Source: Streptomyces sp. TN58
GTDB lineage: Bacteria; Actinomycetota; Actinomycetes; Streptomycetales; Streptomycetaceae
DNA length: 64,000 bases
NCBI RefSeq assembly: GCF_001941845.1
Contig: NZ_CP018870.1
Coordinates: 2,511,001 to 2,575,000, forward strand
Reading direction: 5' to 3'
Positions within the stretch are counted from its first letter, which is position 1. Each line of letters starts with the position of its first letter. Positions 35,688-44,324 of the stretch are shown here, piece after piece. A program made the position numbers and the translations under genes. The notes beneath the pieces are model-generated. The model saw only the letters and a program-made list of their open reading frames with translations. It was not told the origin of the DNA and made no database searches.

Positions 35688-37097
35688 GTGGCGATGACAT
35701 CACGCGCGCCCGCGCCCGGGGGTGGTGCCCCCGTGGCGCCCGCCGGCGCGTCGGCGCCGCCGCCCGCCGGGCCGCCGGGACGGCGCACCGCGTGGTCCGA
35801 GGGAGAGCAGCGGCTGCGGGAGGCGGCCACCACCGAGCCGGGCCGGCTGCGGATCATCGGCGCCGTACTGGCCGCCCTGATCGTGCTGTTCGGCACGGTC
35901 AGCGTGTGGGAGATCTCCGGGCGGGCCGCCGCCGCCGACGACGTGGTGGGCCGCAGCCAGCCGCTGAGCGCGGACGCGGCCAGCATCTACCGCTCCCTCG
36001 CCGACGCCGACACCACCTCCTCCAGCGGCTTCCTCCTCGGCGCGCAGGAGCCGCGCGAGGTCCGGCGGCGCTATGAGAAGGACATCGCCAACGCCTCCCG
36101 GCTGCTGGTGAGCGCCGCCGCCAACACCGGTGGCAGCAAGGAGTCCCGCGAGCAGATCACCCTGCTGAGCGAACAGCTCCCGCGCTACACCGGCCTGATC
36201 GAGCAGGCCCGCGCAACCAACCGGCAGGGCCTGCCGCTGGGCGGCGCCTATCTGCGCTACGCCAACGAGCAGATGACCACGCAGCTGCTGCCCGCCGCCC
36301 AGCGGCTCTACGAGGCGGAGACCCGGCGGCTGCACACCGACGACGACGCCGCCCGGGCCTGGCCGCTGGGCTCGCTGGGCCTCGGCCTGCTGGCCGTGGC
36401 CGCCCTGGTGTGGGCGCAGCGGCGCAACTACCGGCACACGAACCGGGTCTTCAACCACGGCCTGGTGGCGGCGACCGCCGCCTCCGTGGTGGTGCTGCTG
36501 TGGCTGTCCGTCGGACACACGGTGGCGCGTTCTTCCCTGAGTGAAGCCCGCGCGGACGGGCAGGAGTCGATGAAGGTGCTCAACGACGCGCGGATCGCCT
36601 CCCTGCAGGCCCGGGCGAGTGAGAACCTGACACTGATCGCGCGGGGCGCCGTACTGGCCGAGGACAACAAGTCCGACAAGTACGACGTGGACTTCACGAA
36701 CAACATGAAACAGCTGGACGCGGGGCTCGCGACCGCGCTGCGGCTGGCCGACGACGAGGACGGCCGGACGCCCGTGAGTCGCGCCGTGGACGGCGTGAAG
36801 CAGTGGAAGCAGCGGCACGCGGCGGCCCGGGAGGCGGACTTGAAGGGCGACTACGAAGCCGCTCTGCCCCAGGTCGTCGGGGACGAGCAGCACAAGGAGA
36901 GCAGCGGCGCCGCCTTCGACACGGTGGACGCCTCCCTGGAGCTCGCCGTCGCCCACGAGCAGCGGGAGTTCACCCGCGCGGCCCAGGACGGAATCGGCGC
37001 GCTGGGCGGTCTGGTGACGGGCTCGGCGGTACTGGTGCTCGTCGGCGCGGCAGCGGCCCTGCTCGGTGTCGGGCGCAGGCTTTCGGAGTACAGGTGA
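35688..37097 (+). CDS. Four-TM sensor-like membrane protein (GlnX-like)
   Basis: A 469-residue membrane protein with four predicted helices: residues ~53-77, ~225-245, ~258-282 and ~438-460. Between helices 1-2 and 3-4 lie two long alpha-helical segments of about 150 residues, resembling the ligand-sensing four-helix bundles of chemoreceptors. This is the architecture of mycobacterial GlnX, which lies in an operon with glnH and pknG and transmits amino-acid availability to PknG. Start GTG 35688 has GGGGAGG at 35677-35682 upstream. It is the first gene of a seven-gene operon and overlaps or abuts the next. Assignment rests on topology and gene order more than sequence. Confidence 0.75.
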   Translation: MAMTSRAPAPGGGAPVAPAGASAPPPAGPPGRRTAWSEGEQRLREAATTEPGRLRIIGAVLAALIVLFGTVSVWEISGRAAAADDVVGRSQPLSADAASIYRSLADADTTSSSGFLLGAQEPREVRRRYEKDIANASRLLVSAAANTGGSKESREQITLLSEQLPRYTGLIEQARATNRQGLPLGGAYLRYANEQMTTQLLPAAQRLYEAETRRLHTDDDAARAWPLGSLGLGLLAVAALVWAQRRNYRHTNRVFNHGLVAATAASVVVLLWLSVGHTVARSSLSEARADGQESMKVLNDARIASLQARASENLTLIARGAVLAEDNKSDKYDVDFTNNMKQLDAGLATALRLADDEDGRTPVSRAVDGVKQWKQRHAAAREADLKGDYEAALPQVVGDEQHKESSGAAFDTVDASLELAVAHEQREFTRAAQDGIGALGGLVTGSAVLVLVGAAAALLGVGRRLSEYR

Positions 37098-37102
37098 GAG
37101 CG

Positions 37103-38215
37103 ATGCGGATACGGGCGCGGCGGGCCGCCGAAGGCCATGGGGGACACGGCAAGCACGAGGAGCACGAGGGCCGTACGCGCGCCCCCGGCGGGCGCTCCGG
37201 GCTGCGGCGGTCCGGGCTGGGGCGGGCCGCCGGCCGGCTGCGCGGCTGGGGCGGTGTGAGCGCGATGGCCGTCGCCTGCGCCGTGACGGCCGCGGCCGTG
37301 CTGCTGCCGCTGGCCCACGCGACCACGGAGACCGCACCCGGTGTCCCCCGCCCGCCCGCGTCGGCGGTGGCCGCACCGGCGGCGCCGTGGGTCCTCTCGG
37401 ACACCTGCCAGGACCCCGAGGCCAGCCTGCGCCCGTCCGACGTGGACGGTGCCGCCATCGCGCGGATCAAGGCGGCGGGCAAGCTCGTGGCGGGCGTGGA
37501 CCAGAACAGCTTCCGCTGGGGGTACCGCAACCAGACCGCGGAGGGCGGCCGGCTCGACGGCTTCGACATCGACCTGGTGAAGGCCATCGCCAAGGACATC
37601 CTGGGCGACGAGAACGCGGTCATCTACCGGGCCATCCCGACCAGCCAGCGCGTCCCCGCCCTCCAGGAGGGCCGCGTCGACATCGTCGTGCGGACCATGA
37701 CCATCAACTGCAAGCGGCTGGAGGACGTCGCCTTCTCGACGGCCTACTTCGAGGCCGGCCAGCAGGTGCTGGCCCCGAAGGGCTCGCCGATCACCGGCTA
37801 CGACGCCTCGCTGAAGGACAAGCGGGTATGCGTCGCGGCCGGCTCCACGGCGGAGAGCGCGCTCAAGGCCCAGTCGTACGGCTCCCTGCCGGTCACGGTC
37901 GCCAACCAGCTGGACTGCCTGGTGCGGCTCCAGCTGCACGAGGTCGACGGCATCATCACGGACAACGCCCTCGCCGCCGGCCAGGCCGCGCAGGACCCCT
38001 CGGTGCAGCTCGTGGGCTCGCCCTTCACCCGGGAGTTCTACGGGGTCGCCATGAACAAGGACGCCTCCGACCTGGTCCGCCGGGTCAACAAGGTGCTGGA
38101 GAACTACCGCGCCGGCGGCAGCGACAGCCCGTGGATGAGGGCGTACCTCAAGCACCTGCAGCCCGTGCTGCCCGGCGTCACCGCACCGCCCGCGCCCAAG
38201 TACCGGGACGGCTGA
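37103..38215 (+). CDS. GlnH-like extracytoplasmic solute-binding protein
   Basis: A 370-residue protein: basic N-terminus, one transmembrane/signal-anchor helix (~52-72), a Pro/Ala linker, then a type-2 periplasmic-binding domain (AGKLVAGVDQNSFRWGYRNQTAEGGRLDGFDIDLVKAIAKDIL in outline; RVDIVVRTMTINCKRLEDVAFS; DGIITDNALAAGQ). These resemble ABC glutamine/glutamate-binding proteins. No lipobox cysteine is evident, unlike mycobacterial GlnH. No ABC permease or ATPase genes are adjacent, supporting a sensory role. ATG 37103 is preceded by AGGTGAG; alternatively GTG 37094 overlaps the previous stop as GTGA. Confidence 0.85.
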   Translation: MRIRARRAAEGHGGHGKHEEHEGRTRAPGGRSGLRRSGLGRAAGRLRGWGGVSAMAVACAVTAAAVLLPLAHATTETAPGVPRPPASAVAAPAAPWVLSDTCQDPEASLRPSDVDGAAIARIKAAGKLVAGVDQNSFRWGYRNQTAEGGRLDGFDIDLVKAIAKDILGDENAVIYRAIPTSQRVPALQEGRVDIVVRTMTINCKRLEDVAFSTAYFEAGQQVLAPKGSPITGYDASLKDKRVCVAAGSTAESALKAQSYGSLPVTVANQLDCLVRLQLHEVDGIITDNALAAGQAAQDPSVQLVGSPFTREFYGVAMNKDASDLVRRVNKVLENYRAGGSDSPWMRAYLKHLQPVLPGVTAPPAPKYRDG

Positions 38216-38220
38216 GGCCG

Positions 38221-39621
38221 GTGGCGACTCCGGGCACGGGACCGGGCACGGGACCGGACGGGGGGTCGGACGCGGAGGGGAGCGGGGAAGCGGACACGGA
38301 GGCGGCGGAAGCGGAGGCACGGTCGGTGGAGACAGGGTCGGCAGTGATGGACCGGGACGGCGTCGACCGTGCCCTGGCCCGGCTGGGCGCGGAGCACGAG
38401 GCCGTCGAGACCTCGCTGCTCGCCCTCCAGGACCACGCGGGGCGCCGACTGCTGGAAGGCGCCGAGCTGACCGGGCTCACCAAGGAGCGGTGGGTGGCGG
38501 CCGAGGCGGACATCACCCGCCTGTGGCGGTACTTCGACGCCTACAGCGGCGCGCTGGCCGCCGCCCGGGAGATCCGGGAGCGGCGCCGCTGGCCCCACCG
38601 CGAGGACCTGGTCGAGCTGACCGAGCGGCTGCGCGGGCCCGGCGTGCTGATCGCCGGTGCCGCCGCGGAGGGCGCCGCGCTCGCCGAACGGCTCTCCCTC
38701 GCCGAGCTCGTGACCCGGATGAACGACCTCTACGCGCGTTCCCTGGACGTGGTGGTCGCGGCCGACGCCGTGTGGTCGGCGCTGCCCGCCCGGATCGACC
38801 TGCTCGCCGCGGAACTGCACCGCACCCGTTCGCTGGCCCACTCCGTGGGGGTGCGGCCGGGCGAGCACCCCTCGGGCGACGACCTGGAGTACATCACCGC
38901 CGAGCTCGCGGAGCTGCGTACCCAGGTGATCGCGGACCCGCTGGCCTTCTGGCGGCCCGCCGCGGGGAGTTCAGCGCCCGGCGGCGGCCGCCCGGACACC
39001 GACCGCTACGACCGGGCCGCGCTCGCGCTGGAGGACGTACGCCGGGAGGTCGAGGCGGTCCTGGCCGTGCGGCAGGACGCCGAGCAGCGGCTGATCAGCC
39101 TGCGCGACGTGCTCTCGCGGGCCGACCGGACGCTGGCGGAGGCGCGGACGGCGCGCGGCGAGGTGCTGGCGAAGATCGCCGCGTCCGAGGTGCCCGTGGT
39201 CAGCGGCCCCCCGACGGTGTTGCAGGAGCAGCTCGCGGCGGCGGCCGAACACCGTCGCCACGCCCGCTGGCACCGGCTGTCCCCGCTGCTGGAATCCCTG
39301 GAGGAGCGGGCCGAGGAGGAACTGCGCAGGGCCCGTGAGTCGTTGACCGCGGTGACGGCGCCGCTGGCCGTGCGGGCCGAGCTGCGCGGGCGGCTGGACG
39401 CCTACAAGGCGAAGGTGGCCCGGCACGGGCTGGCTGAGGACCCCCTGCTGATCGAGAGGTACGACGTGGCCCGGCGGATGCTGTGGAGCGCGCCCTGCGA
39501 CCTGCGGGCGGCCGAACAGGCCGTCCTGCGCTACCAGCAGGCGGCCGCCGAATCGCTGGTGCCGCGGCACCGGCCCGAGCAGACGATCCGGCCCGAGGGG
39601 CCGGGGACGGAGGACGCATGA
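38221..39621 (+). CDS. Coiled-coil protein of unknown function in pknG operon
   Basis: A 466-residue, highly alpha-helical soluble protein, rich in Ala, Glu, Arg and Leu with several long heptad-like stretches (e.g. VRREVEAVLAVRQDAEQRL and RVLAEARTARGEV-type segments, ~290-350, ~380-430). No signal peptide, membrane helix or enzyme motif is seen. The first ~40 residues are disordered. Start is GTG 38221, five bases after the previous stop; GTG/ATG at 38344/38347 are alternatives. Its stop overlaps the kinase start (ATGA). Position between the solute-binding protein and PknG suggests an adaptor or scaffold; that is inference. Confidence 0.75.
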   Translation: MATPGTGPGTGPDGGSDAEGSGEADTEAAEAEARSVETGSAVMDRDGVDRALARLGAEHEAVETSLLALQDHAGRRLLEGAELTGLTKERWVAAEADITRLWRYFDAYSGALAAAREIRERRRWPHREDLVELTERLRGPGVLIAGAAAEGAALAERLSLAELVTRMNDLYARSLDVVVAADAVWSALPARIDLLAAELHRTRSLAHSVGVRPGEHPSGDDLEYITAELAELRTQVIADPLAFWRPAAGSSAPGGGRPDTDRYDRAALALEDVRREVEAVLAVRQDAEQRLISLRDVLSRADRTLAEARTARGEVLAKIAASEVPVVSGPPTVLQEQLAAAAEHRRHARWHRLSPLLESLEERAEEELRRARESLTAVTAPLAVRAELRGRLDAYKAKVARHGLAEDPLLIERYDVARRMLWSAPCDLRAAEQAVLRYQQAAAESLVPRHRPEQTIRPEGPGTEDA

Positions 39622-42600
39622 GCATGATCGGAGCAGTGTGCGTTCGCCCCGGCTGCCCGGGATCGTACGAGGACATGGGCGGCGGCGAGCTGTACTGCGA
39701 CACCTGCGGCCTGGCCCCGGTCGGCTCGATCGCGGCGGGCGCGGAGGAGCTGGTGTCACCGCCGACGGGGATGACGAGCGCGGCCCGCGGCTCGCTGGGG
39801 TCGGGCGGCTCCCACGGGTCCTACGGGTCGCACGGGTCGCAGGGGTCCCACGGCTCGGCGCGTTCCGCGGCGTCGGCGCGCTCCTCCCGCTCCTCCTCGT
39901 CCCGCCGTTCGGTGTCGGGGCGGCTTTCGCGGTCGCTCAGGGGGCAGGCCTCCACGCGTTCGGTGTCGGTGCGCAGTTCGGGCTCGGCCGCCTCCTCCTC
40001 GGGGCGCGGCAGGCTGGGCGCCGGCCTGGTCAACGTGCCGGAAGTGCCGCGTCCGGACCCTTCGACGGCGGTCCTGGAGAATCCGGAGGTGCCGGAGCGC
40101 AAGCGGTTCTGCTCGCGCTCGGACTGCGGAGCCCCGGTGGGCCGGGCCCGCGGTGACCGTCCCGGCCGGACGGAAGGGTTCTGCACCAAGTGCGGGCACC
40201 CGTACTCCTTCGTGCCCAAGCTGCGCGCCGGTGAAGTGGTGCGCGGCCAGTACGAGGTCGCGGGCTGCCTCGCGCACGGCGGTCTGGGCTGGGTGTACCT
40301 GGCGGTGGACCGGGCGGTCGCGGACCGGTGGGTGGTCCTCAAGGGCCTGCTGGACACCGGGGACCAGGACGCGATGGAGGCCGCGATCTCGGAGCGGCGC
40401 TTCCTCGCGGAGATCGAGCACTCCAACATCGTGCGGATCTACAACTTCGTGGAGCACCTGGACCAGCGGACCGGTTCGCTGGACGGGTACATCGTCATGG
40501 AGTACGTCGGCGGCAAGTCGCTGAAGGAGATCGCGAACGAGCGGCGGCGCCCGGACGGCCGGCGTGACCCGCTGCCGGTGGAGCAGGCGTGCGCGTACGG
40601 CATCGAGGCGCTGGAGGCGCTGGGCCACCTGCACAGCCGGAACCTGCTGTACTGCGACTTCAAGGTCGACAACGCGATCCAGCAGCAGGACCAGCTGAAG
40701 CTGATCGACATGGGTGCGGTGCGGCGGATGGACGACGAGGAGTCGGCCATCTACGGCACGGTGGGCTACCAGGCCCCGGAGGTCGCGGAGATGGGGCCGT
40801 CGGTGGCCTCGGACCTCTACACGGTGGCGCGGACGCTGGCGGTCCTGACGTTCGACTTCCAGGGCTACACGAACGTGTTCGTGGATTCGCTCCCGGATCC
40901 GGAGCACATCGAGGTGTTCCGGCGGTACGAGTCCTTCTACCGGCTGCTGGTACGGGCGACCGACCCGGATCCGGGGCGGCGGTTCGCCTCGGCGCAGGAG
41001 ATGGCCGACCAGCTGACGGGTGTGCTGCGGGAGGTGGTCGCGCTGCAGACGGGCCGGCCGCGGCCGCAGCTGTCCACCCTCTTCGGGCCGGAACTGCGGG
41101 TACCGGACACCCTGCTGTTCCCCGGCACGGACACGGTGGACACGGTCGTCTCCCGCCTGGGCCACCGCCCGTCCGCCTCCCGGCCGCTCGCCTCCCGGCG
41201 GGGTGGCGGACTCCTGGGCCTCCTCGGCCGCGGCCCGGTCGCGGGCGGAGCCGGGCTTCCCGGCCCGGCTGGGGCGGGCGCCGGGGTTGCGGCCCCGGCC
41301 GCCCGGCAGGTCCACACCCCGCCTGGCGGCGTCAGCTTGCCCGGCCCGACCGCGGGCGGCGGCGCATCCGCACCGGCGGGACCCGGTGGGCCGGCACACG
41401 GTCCCGCCGCCGGCGCGGCCGGCGGGTCCGGCGGCACGCCGGGCGGGTGGCACCACGCGTCCGGCGGAAGCACCCCGCCCGGCGGCGCGGCCGCACCGGC
41501 GGGACCCGCCGCGTCGAGCGGTCCGTCGGGCACCTGGCATCCCGCGACAACCCCTCCCGCACCGGGCGCGGGCACCCCGCCGAGCGGCGGGGCCCCGCTC
41601 GCGGGCGGCGGCCCGTCCGGCGCGGCCGGGATCGGGAGCACGGCCACGCATGTGGCGGCGGCTTCCGTGCCCGGCGCCCGGCAGGCTCCCGCGGCCGGGC
41701 CGGGCCCGGCGGCATCACCGCCCGCCCCCGCCCCCGCGGCCACCCCCGCGGGAGCGACCGTCACGACGCTCGACGCCCGCGACACCGCGCTGGCGCTGCC
41801 CGTCCCGCTCGTGGACGCCGCAGACCCCAACGCCGGTTTCCTGACCGGTCTGCTGGCCTCCGCGCCCGCGGACCTGCTCGGCGCACTGGCCGCCGCGCCC
41901 GCCGACTCGGCCGAGTTGCGGCTGCGGGAGCTACGCGCCCGCCTGGAGCTGGGTGAACTCACCGCTGCCGGGGACGCCTTGGCCGAGTTGGAGGCCCGCC
42001 ACCCGGACGACTGGCGTGTCGTGTGGGCCCGCGGCATCGCCTCGCTGGCCACCGGTGACGACGAGACGGCGGCGCTGTCCTTCGACGCGGTCTACGACGC
42101 CTTCCCGGGCGAGCCCGCGCCGAAGCTGGCCCTCGGGCTGTGCGCGGAGGTGCTGGGCCAGTTGGACAACGCCGCCGAGTACTACCGCCTGGTCTGGATC
42201 ACCGATCCGGGGTTCGTCAGCGCGGCCTTCGGGCTGGCGCGGGTGCAACTGGCCGCCGGCGACCGGGACGGAGCCGTGCTCACGCTGGAATCCGTACCGG
42301 AGGCGTCCATCCACTACACCGCCGCGCGGGTGGCGGCCGTACGCGCACGTCTGCGCGACCGGTCACCGGACGAGCCGCTGCTGGCCGATCTTTCGGCGGC
42401 GGCCGACCAGGTGGAGGCGCTGCGGCGGTTCGGGCTGGACCCGGAACGGCAGGAGTCGCTGGCGACGGAGGTTCTGGGCTCGGCCCTGGACTGGGTACTG
42501 TCGGGTGGCCGGGGTGCCGACCCCGGCCGCACCTCGCTGCTCGGCTGTCAACTGGACGAGCGGGGCCTGCGCTTCGGACTGGAGCGCTCGTACCGCGTCC

Positions 42601-42683
42601 TCGCCCGGCTGGCACGGCGTGGCGAGGAGAGGATCGAACTGGTGGAGCGGGCCAACCGTTTCCGTCCCCGGACGTGGGTGTGA
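39618..42683 (+). CDS. pknG: PknG-like serine/threonine protein kinase with TPR domain
   Basis: A 1021-residue soluble kinase. In order: zinc ribbon Cys8/Cys13/Cys27/Cys30; a Ser/Gly/Arg-rich disordered stretch (~45-140); a rubredoxin-like module Cys165/Cys170/Cys189/Cys192; a kinase domain (~210-480) with Lys242 (VVLKGLL), catalytic Asp347 in YCDFKVDN (a non-RD kinase) and Asp364 in IDMGAV replacing DFG; a ~200-residue Pro/Ala/Gly linker; and TPR repeats (~745-900) with a helical tail. Order and motifs match mycobacterial PknG (YNDLKPEN, DLG), which phosphorylates the FHA protein GarA to control 2-oxoglutarate metabolism. The extra N-terminal ribbon and the linker make it larger. Overlaps the preceding gene by 4 bp. 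Confidence 0.9.
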   Translation: MSMIGAVCVRPGCPGSYEDMGGGELYCDTCGLAPVGSIAAGAEELVSPPTGMTSAARGSLGSGGSHGSYGSHGSQGSHGSARSAASARSSRSSSSRRSVSGRLSRSLRGQASTRSVSVRSSGSAASSSGRGRLGAGLVNVPEVPRPDPSTAVLENPEVPERKRFCSRSDCGAPVGRARGDRPGRTEGFCTKCGHPYSFVPKLRAGEVVRGQYEVAGCLAHGGLGWVYLAVDRAVADRWVVLKGLLDTGDQDAMEAAISERRFLAEIEHSNIVRIYNFVEHLDQRTGSLDGYIVMEYVGGKSLKEIANERRRPDGRRDPLPVEQACAYGIEALEALGHLHSRNLLYCDFKVDNAIQQQDQLKLIDMGAVRRMDDEESAIYGTVGYQAPEVAEMGPSVASDLYTVARTLAVLTFDFQGYTNVFVDSLPDPEHIEVFRRYESFYRLLVRATDPDPGRRFASAQEMADQLTGVLREVVALQTGRPRPQLSTLFGPELRVPDTLLFPGTDTVDTVVSRLGHRPSASRPLASRRGGGLLGLLGRGPVAGGAGLPGPAGAGAGVAAPAARQVHTPPGGVSLPGPTAGGGASAPAGPGGPAHGPAAGAAGGSGGTPGGWHHASGGSTPPGGAAAPAGPAASSGPSGTWHPATTPPAPGAGTPPSGGAPLAGGGPSGAAGIGSTATHVAAASVPGARQAPAAGPGPAASPPAPAPAATPAGATVTTLDARDTALALPVPLVDAADPNAGFLTGLLASAPADLLGALAAAPADSAELRLRELRARLELGELTAAGDALAELEARHPDDWRVVWARGIASLATGDDETAALSFDAVYDAFPGEPAPKLALGLCAEVLGQLDNAAEYYRLVWITDPGFVSAAFGLARVQLAAGDRDGAVLTLESVPEASIHYTAARVAAVRARLRDRSPDEPLLADLSAAADQVEALRRFGLDPERQESLATEVLGSALDWVLSGGRGADPGRTSLLGCQLDERGLRFGLERSYRVLARLARRGEERIELVERANRFRPRTWV

Positions 42684-42686
42684 TTG

Positions 42687-44291
42687 ATGTCGATGCATCG
42701 GCTGTCGGGCTGCCCCAGCTGCGCGGAACCCCTCGAAGAGGGTGACCGTTTCTGCGGCCTCTGCGGCTACGCCCTGACCTCCTCTCCCCCGGCCGCGTCC
42801 ACGGACCACCCGACCCTTCCCATCCCACCGGCGCCACCGGCGCCCTCCGCCCCGCCGGCGCCCTCCGCCCCGCCGGCGCCGTCCGCGCCGGCCGCCCCCG
42901 CGGGCGGGTACGGGGTCCCGGCCCCGGCCGGGCAGCCCGCCCCCGGGTGGGGCAGTGTGGCCGCCGCCGCGCCGACCCTGGTGGGTGACCCGGCCGACTG
43001 GGCCACCGCCCCGCCGCAGCCGCGGCCGGAGCGTGGACCGGAACAGCAGCCCGAGCCGGAGCACCGGCCGAGCCCGGCCGGAGCCTCGTACCCGGGCGCC
43101 GGCCACGAGAACCCGTACGGCAGCGGGGAGGGCTCGGCGGACGGCCCCGAGACCCGCCACGACCGCCCCGGCGGCGACCCCGCCGGCGGCCACCCCGGGG
43201 CACCCGGCGAGGCGGCGCCGCCGTGGAGCACGGGCGAAGCCGCTCACGAGGCCCCGCGCGAGAACCCGTACGACAGCGGGTACGACGGCCCGTCGCCGTC
43301 CGGCGCGGCACCGTCCGGCGCGGCGCCGGCCGGCGGGAAGACGTGCGTGGCCTGCCGGGCCGGGCATGTCGACACCGACGGGTACTGCGAGCACTGCGGG
43401 CACGCGCAGCCCCGCGAGCGCGACCACGTCGAGGAGGAGCTCGGCAGCGTCGCCGCCGTCAGCGACCGGGGACTGCGCCACCACCGCAACGAGGACTCGT
43501 TCGCCGTGTCGGCCACCGCCCTGCCCGACGGCTCCGCCGCCACCGTGGCCATCGTGTGCGACGGGGTCTCCTCCGCGAGCCGTCCCGACGACGCGGCGGC
43601 CGCCGCGGCGGCCGCCGCGAACGAGGCGCTGCTGGAGGCGCTGCCCCGGGGGGCGCACCCCCAGGAGGCCATGCACGAGGCGATCCTGGCCGCCGCCGCC
43701 GCGGTCGACGCGCTGGCCCCTGAGGTTCCCGGCGCGCAGAACGCGCCCGCCTGCACGCTGGTCGGCGCCGTCGTCAGCGGCGGCCTGCTCACCATCGGCT
43801 GGGTCGGCGACAGCCGCGCCTACTGGGTGCCCGACGACCGTGCCGCGCTGCCCCGCCGCCTCACCGAGGACGACTCGTGGGCAGCGCAGATGGTCGCGGC
43901 CGGCCTGATGGGCGAGGCGGAGGCCTACGCGGACGTCCGCGCGCACGCAATCACCGGCTGGCTCGGGGCCGACGCGTACGAGCTCGAACCGCACACCGCG
44001 ATCTTCAAGCCGGACCACCCCGGGGTGGTCGTGGTCTGCACCGACGGCCTGTGGAACTACGCCGAGTCCGCGCGGGAGATGGCCCAGGTCCTGCCCGCCG
44101 ACGCGGCGGTCCGCCCGCTGCACAGCGCGCAGGTGCTCCTGGGGCACGCCCTCGACGGCGGCGGGCACGACAACATCACCGTGGCGGTCGTGCCGTTCGC
44201 CACGCAGACCGGAGGGGGTCCGGGAGCGGCGCCGGAGCCCGGACCGGCGGCAGCACCGGAACCGGAAGTGGAAGCGCGCCCGCAGGTCTGA
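42687..44291 (+). CDS. PP2C-family Ser/Thr protein phosphatase with two zinc ribbons
   Basis: A 534-residue protein. Zinc ribbon 1 is Cys9/Cys12/Cys23/Cys26 (CPSC...CGLC), followed by a Pro/Ala/Gly-rich linker containing APPAPS repeats; zinc ribbon 2 is Cys220/Cys223/Cys234/Cys237. The PP2C (PPM) domain covers ~250-515 with metal-binding aspartates in RNEDSF, IVCDGVSS, CTDGLW and GGHDNITV, all intact. It removes phosphate from Ser/Thr and is the obvious antagonist of the adjacent kinase. Starts 3 bases after the kinase stop (ATG 42687; ATG 42693 possible). Confidence 0.9.
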   Translation: MSMHRLSGCPSCAEPLEEGDRFCGLCGYALTSSPPAASTDHPTLPIPPAPPAPSAPPAPSAPPAPSAPAAPAGGYGVPAPAGQPAPGWGSVAAAAPTLVGDPADWATAPPQPRPERGPEQQPEPEHRPSPAGASYPGAGHENPYGSGEGSADGPETRHDRPGGDPAGGHPGAPGEAAPPWSTGEAAHEAPRENPYDSGYDGPSPSGAAPSGAAPAGGKTCVACRAGHVDTDGYCEHCGHAQPRERDHVEEELGSVAAVSDRGLRHHRNEDSFAVSATALPDGSAATVAIVCDGVSSASRPDDAAAAAAAAANEALLEALPRGAHPQEAMHEAILAAAAAVDALAPEVPGAQNAPACTLVGAVVSGGLLTIGWVGDSRAYWVPDDRAALPRRLTEDDSWAAQMVAAGLMGEAEAYADVRAHAITGWLGADAYELEPHTAIFKPDHPGVVVVCTDGLWNYAESAREMAQVLPADAAVRPLHSAQVLLGHALDGGGHDNITVAVVPFATQTGGGPGAAPEPGPAAAPEPEVEARPQV

Positions 44292-44324
44292 CCCGCCTGC
44301 CCGAGCCCTCTAGGAGTCCAGCCG

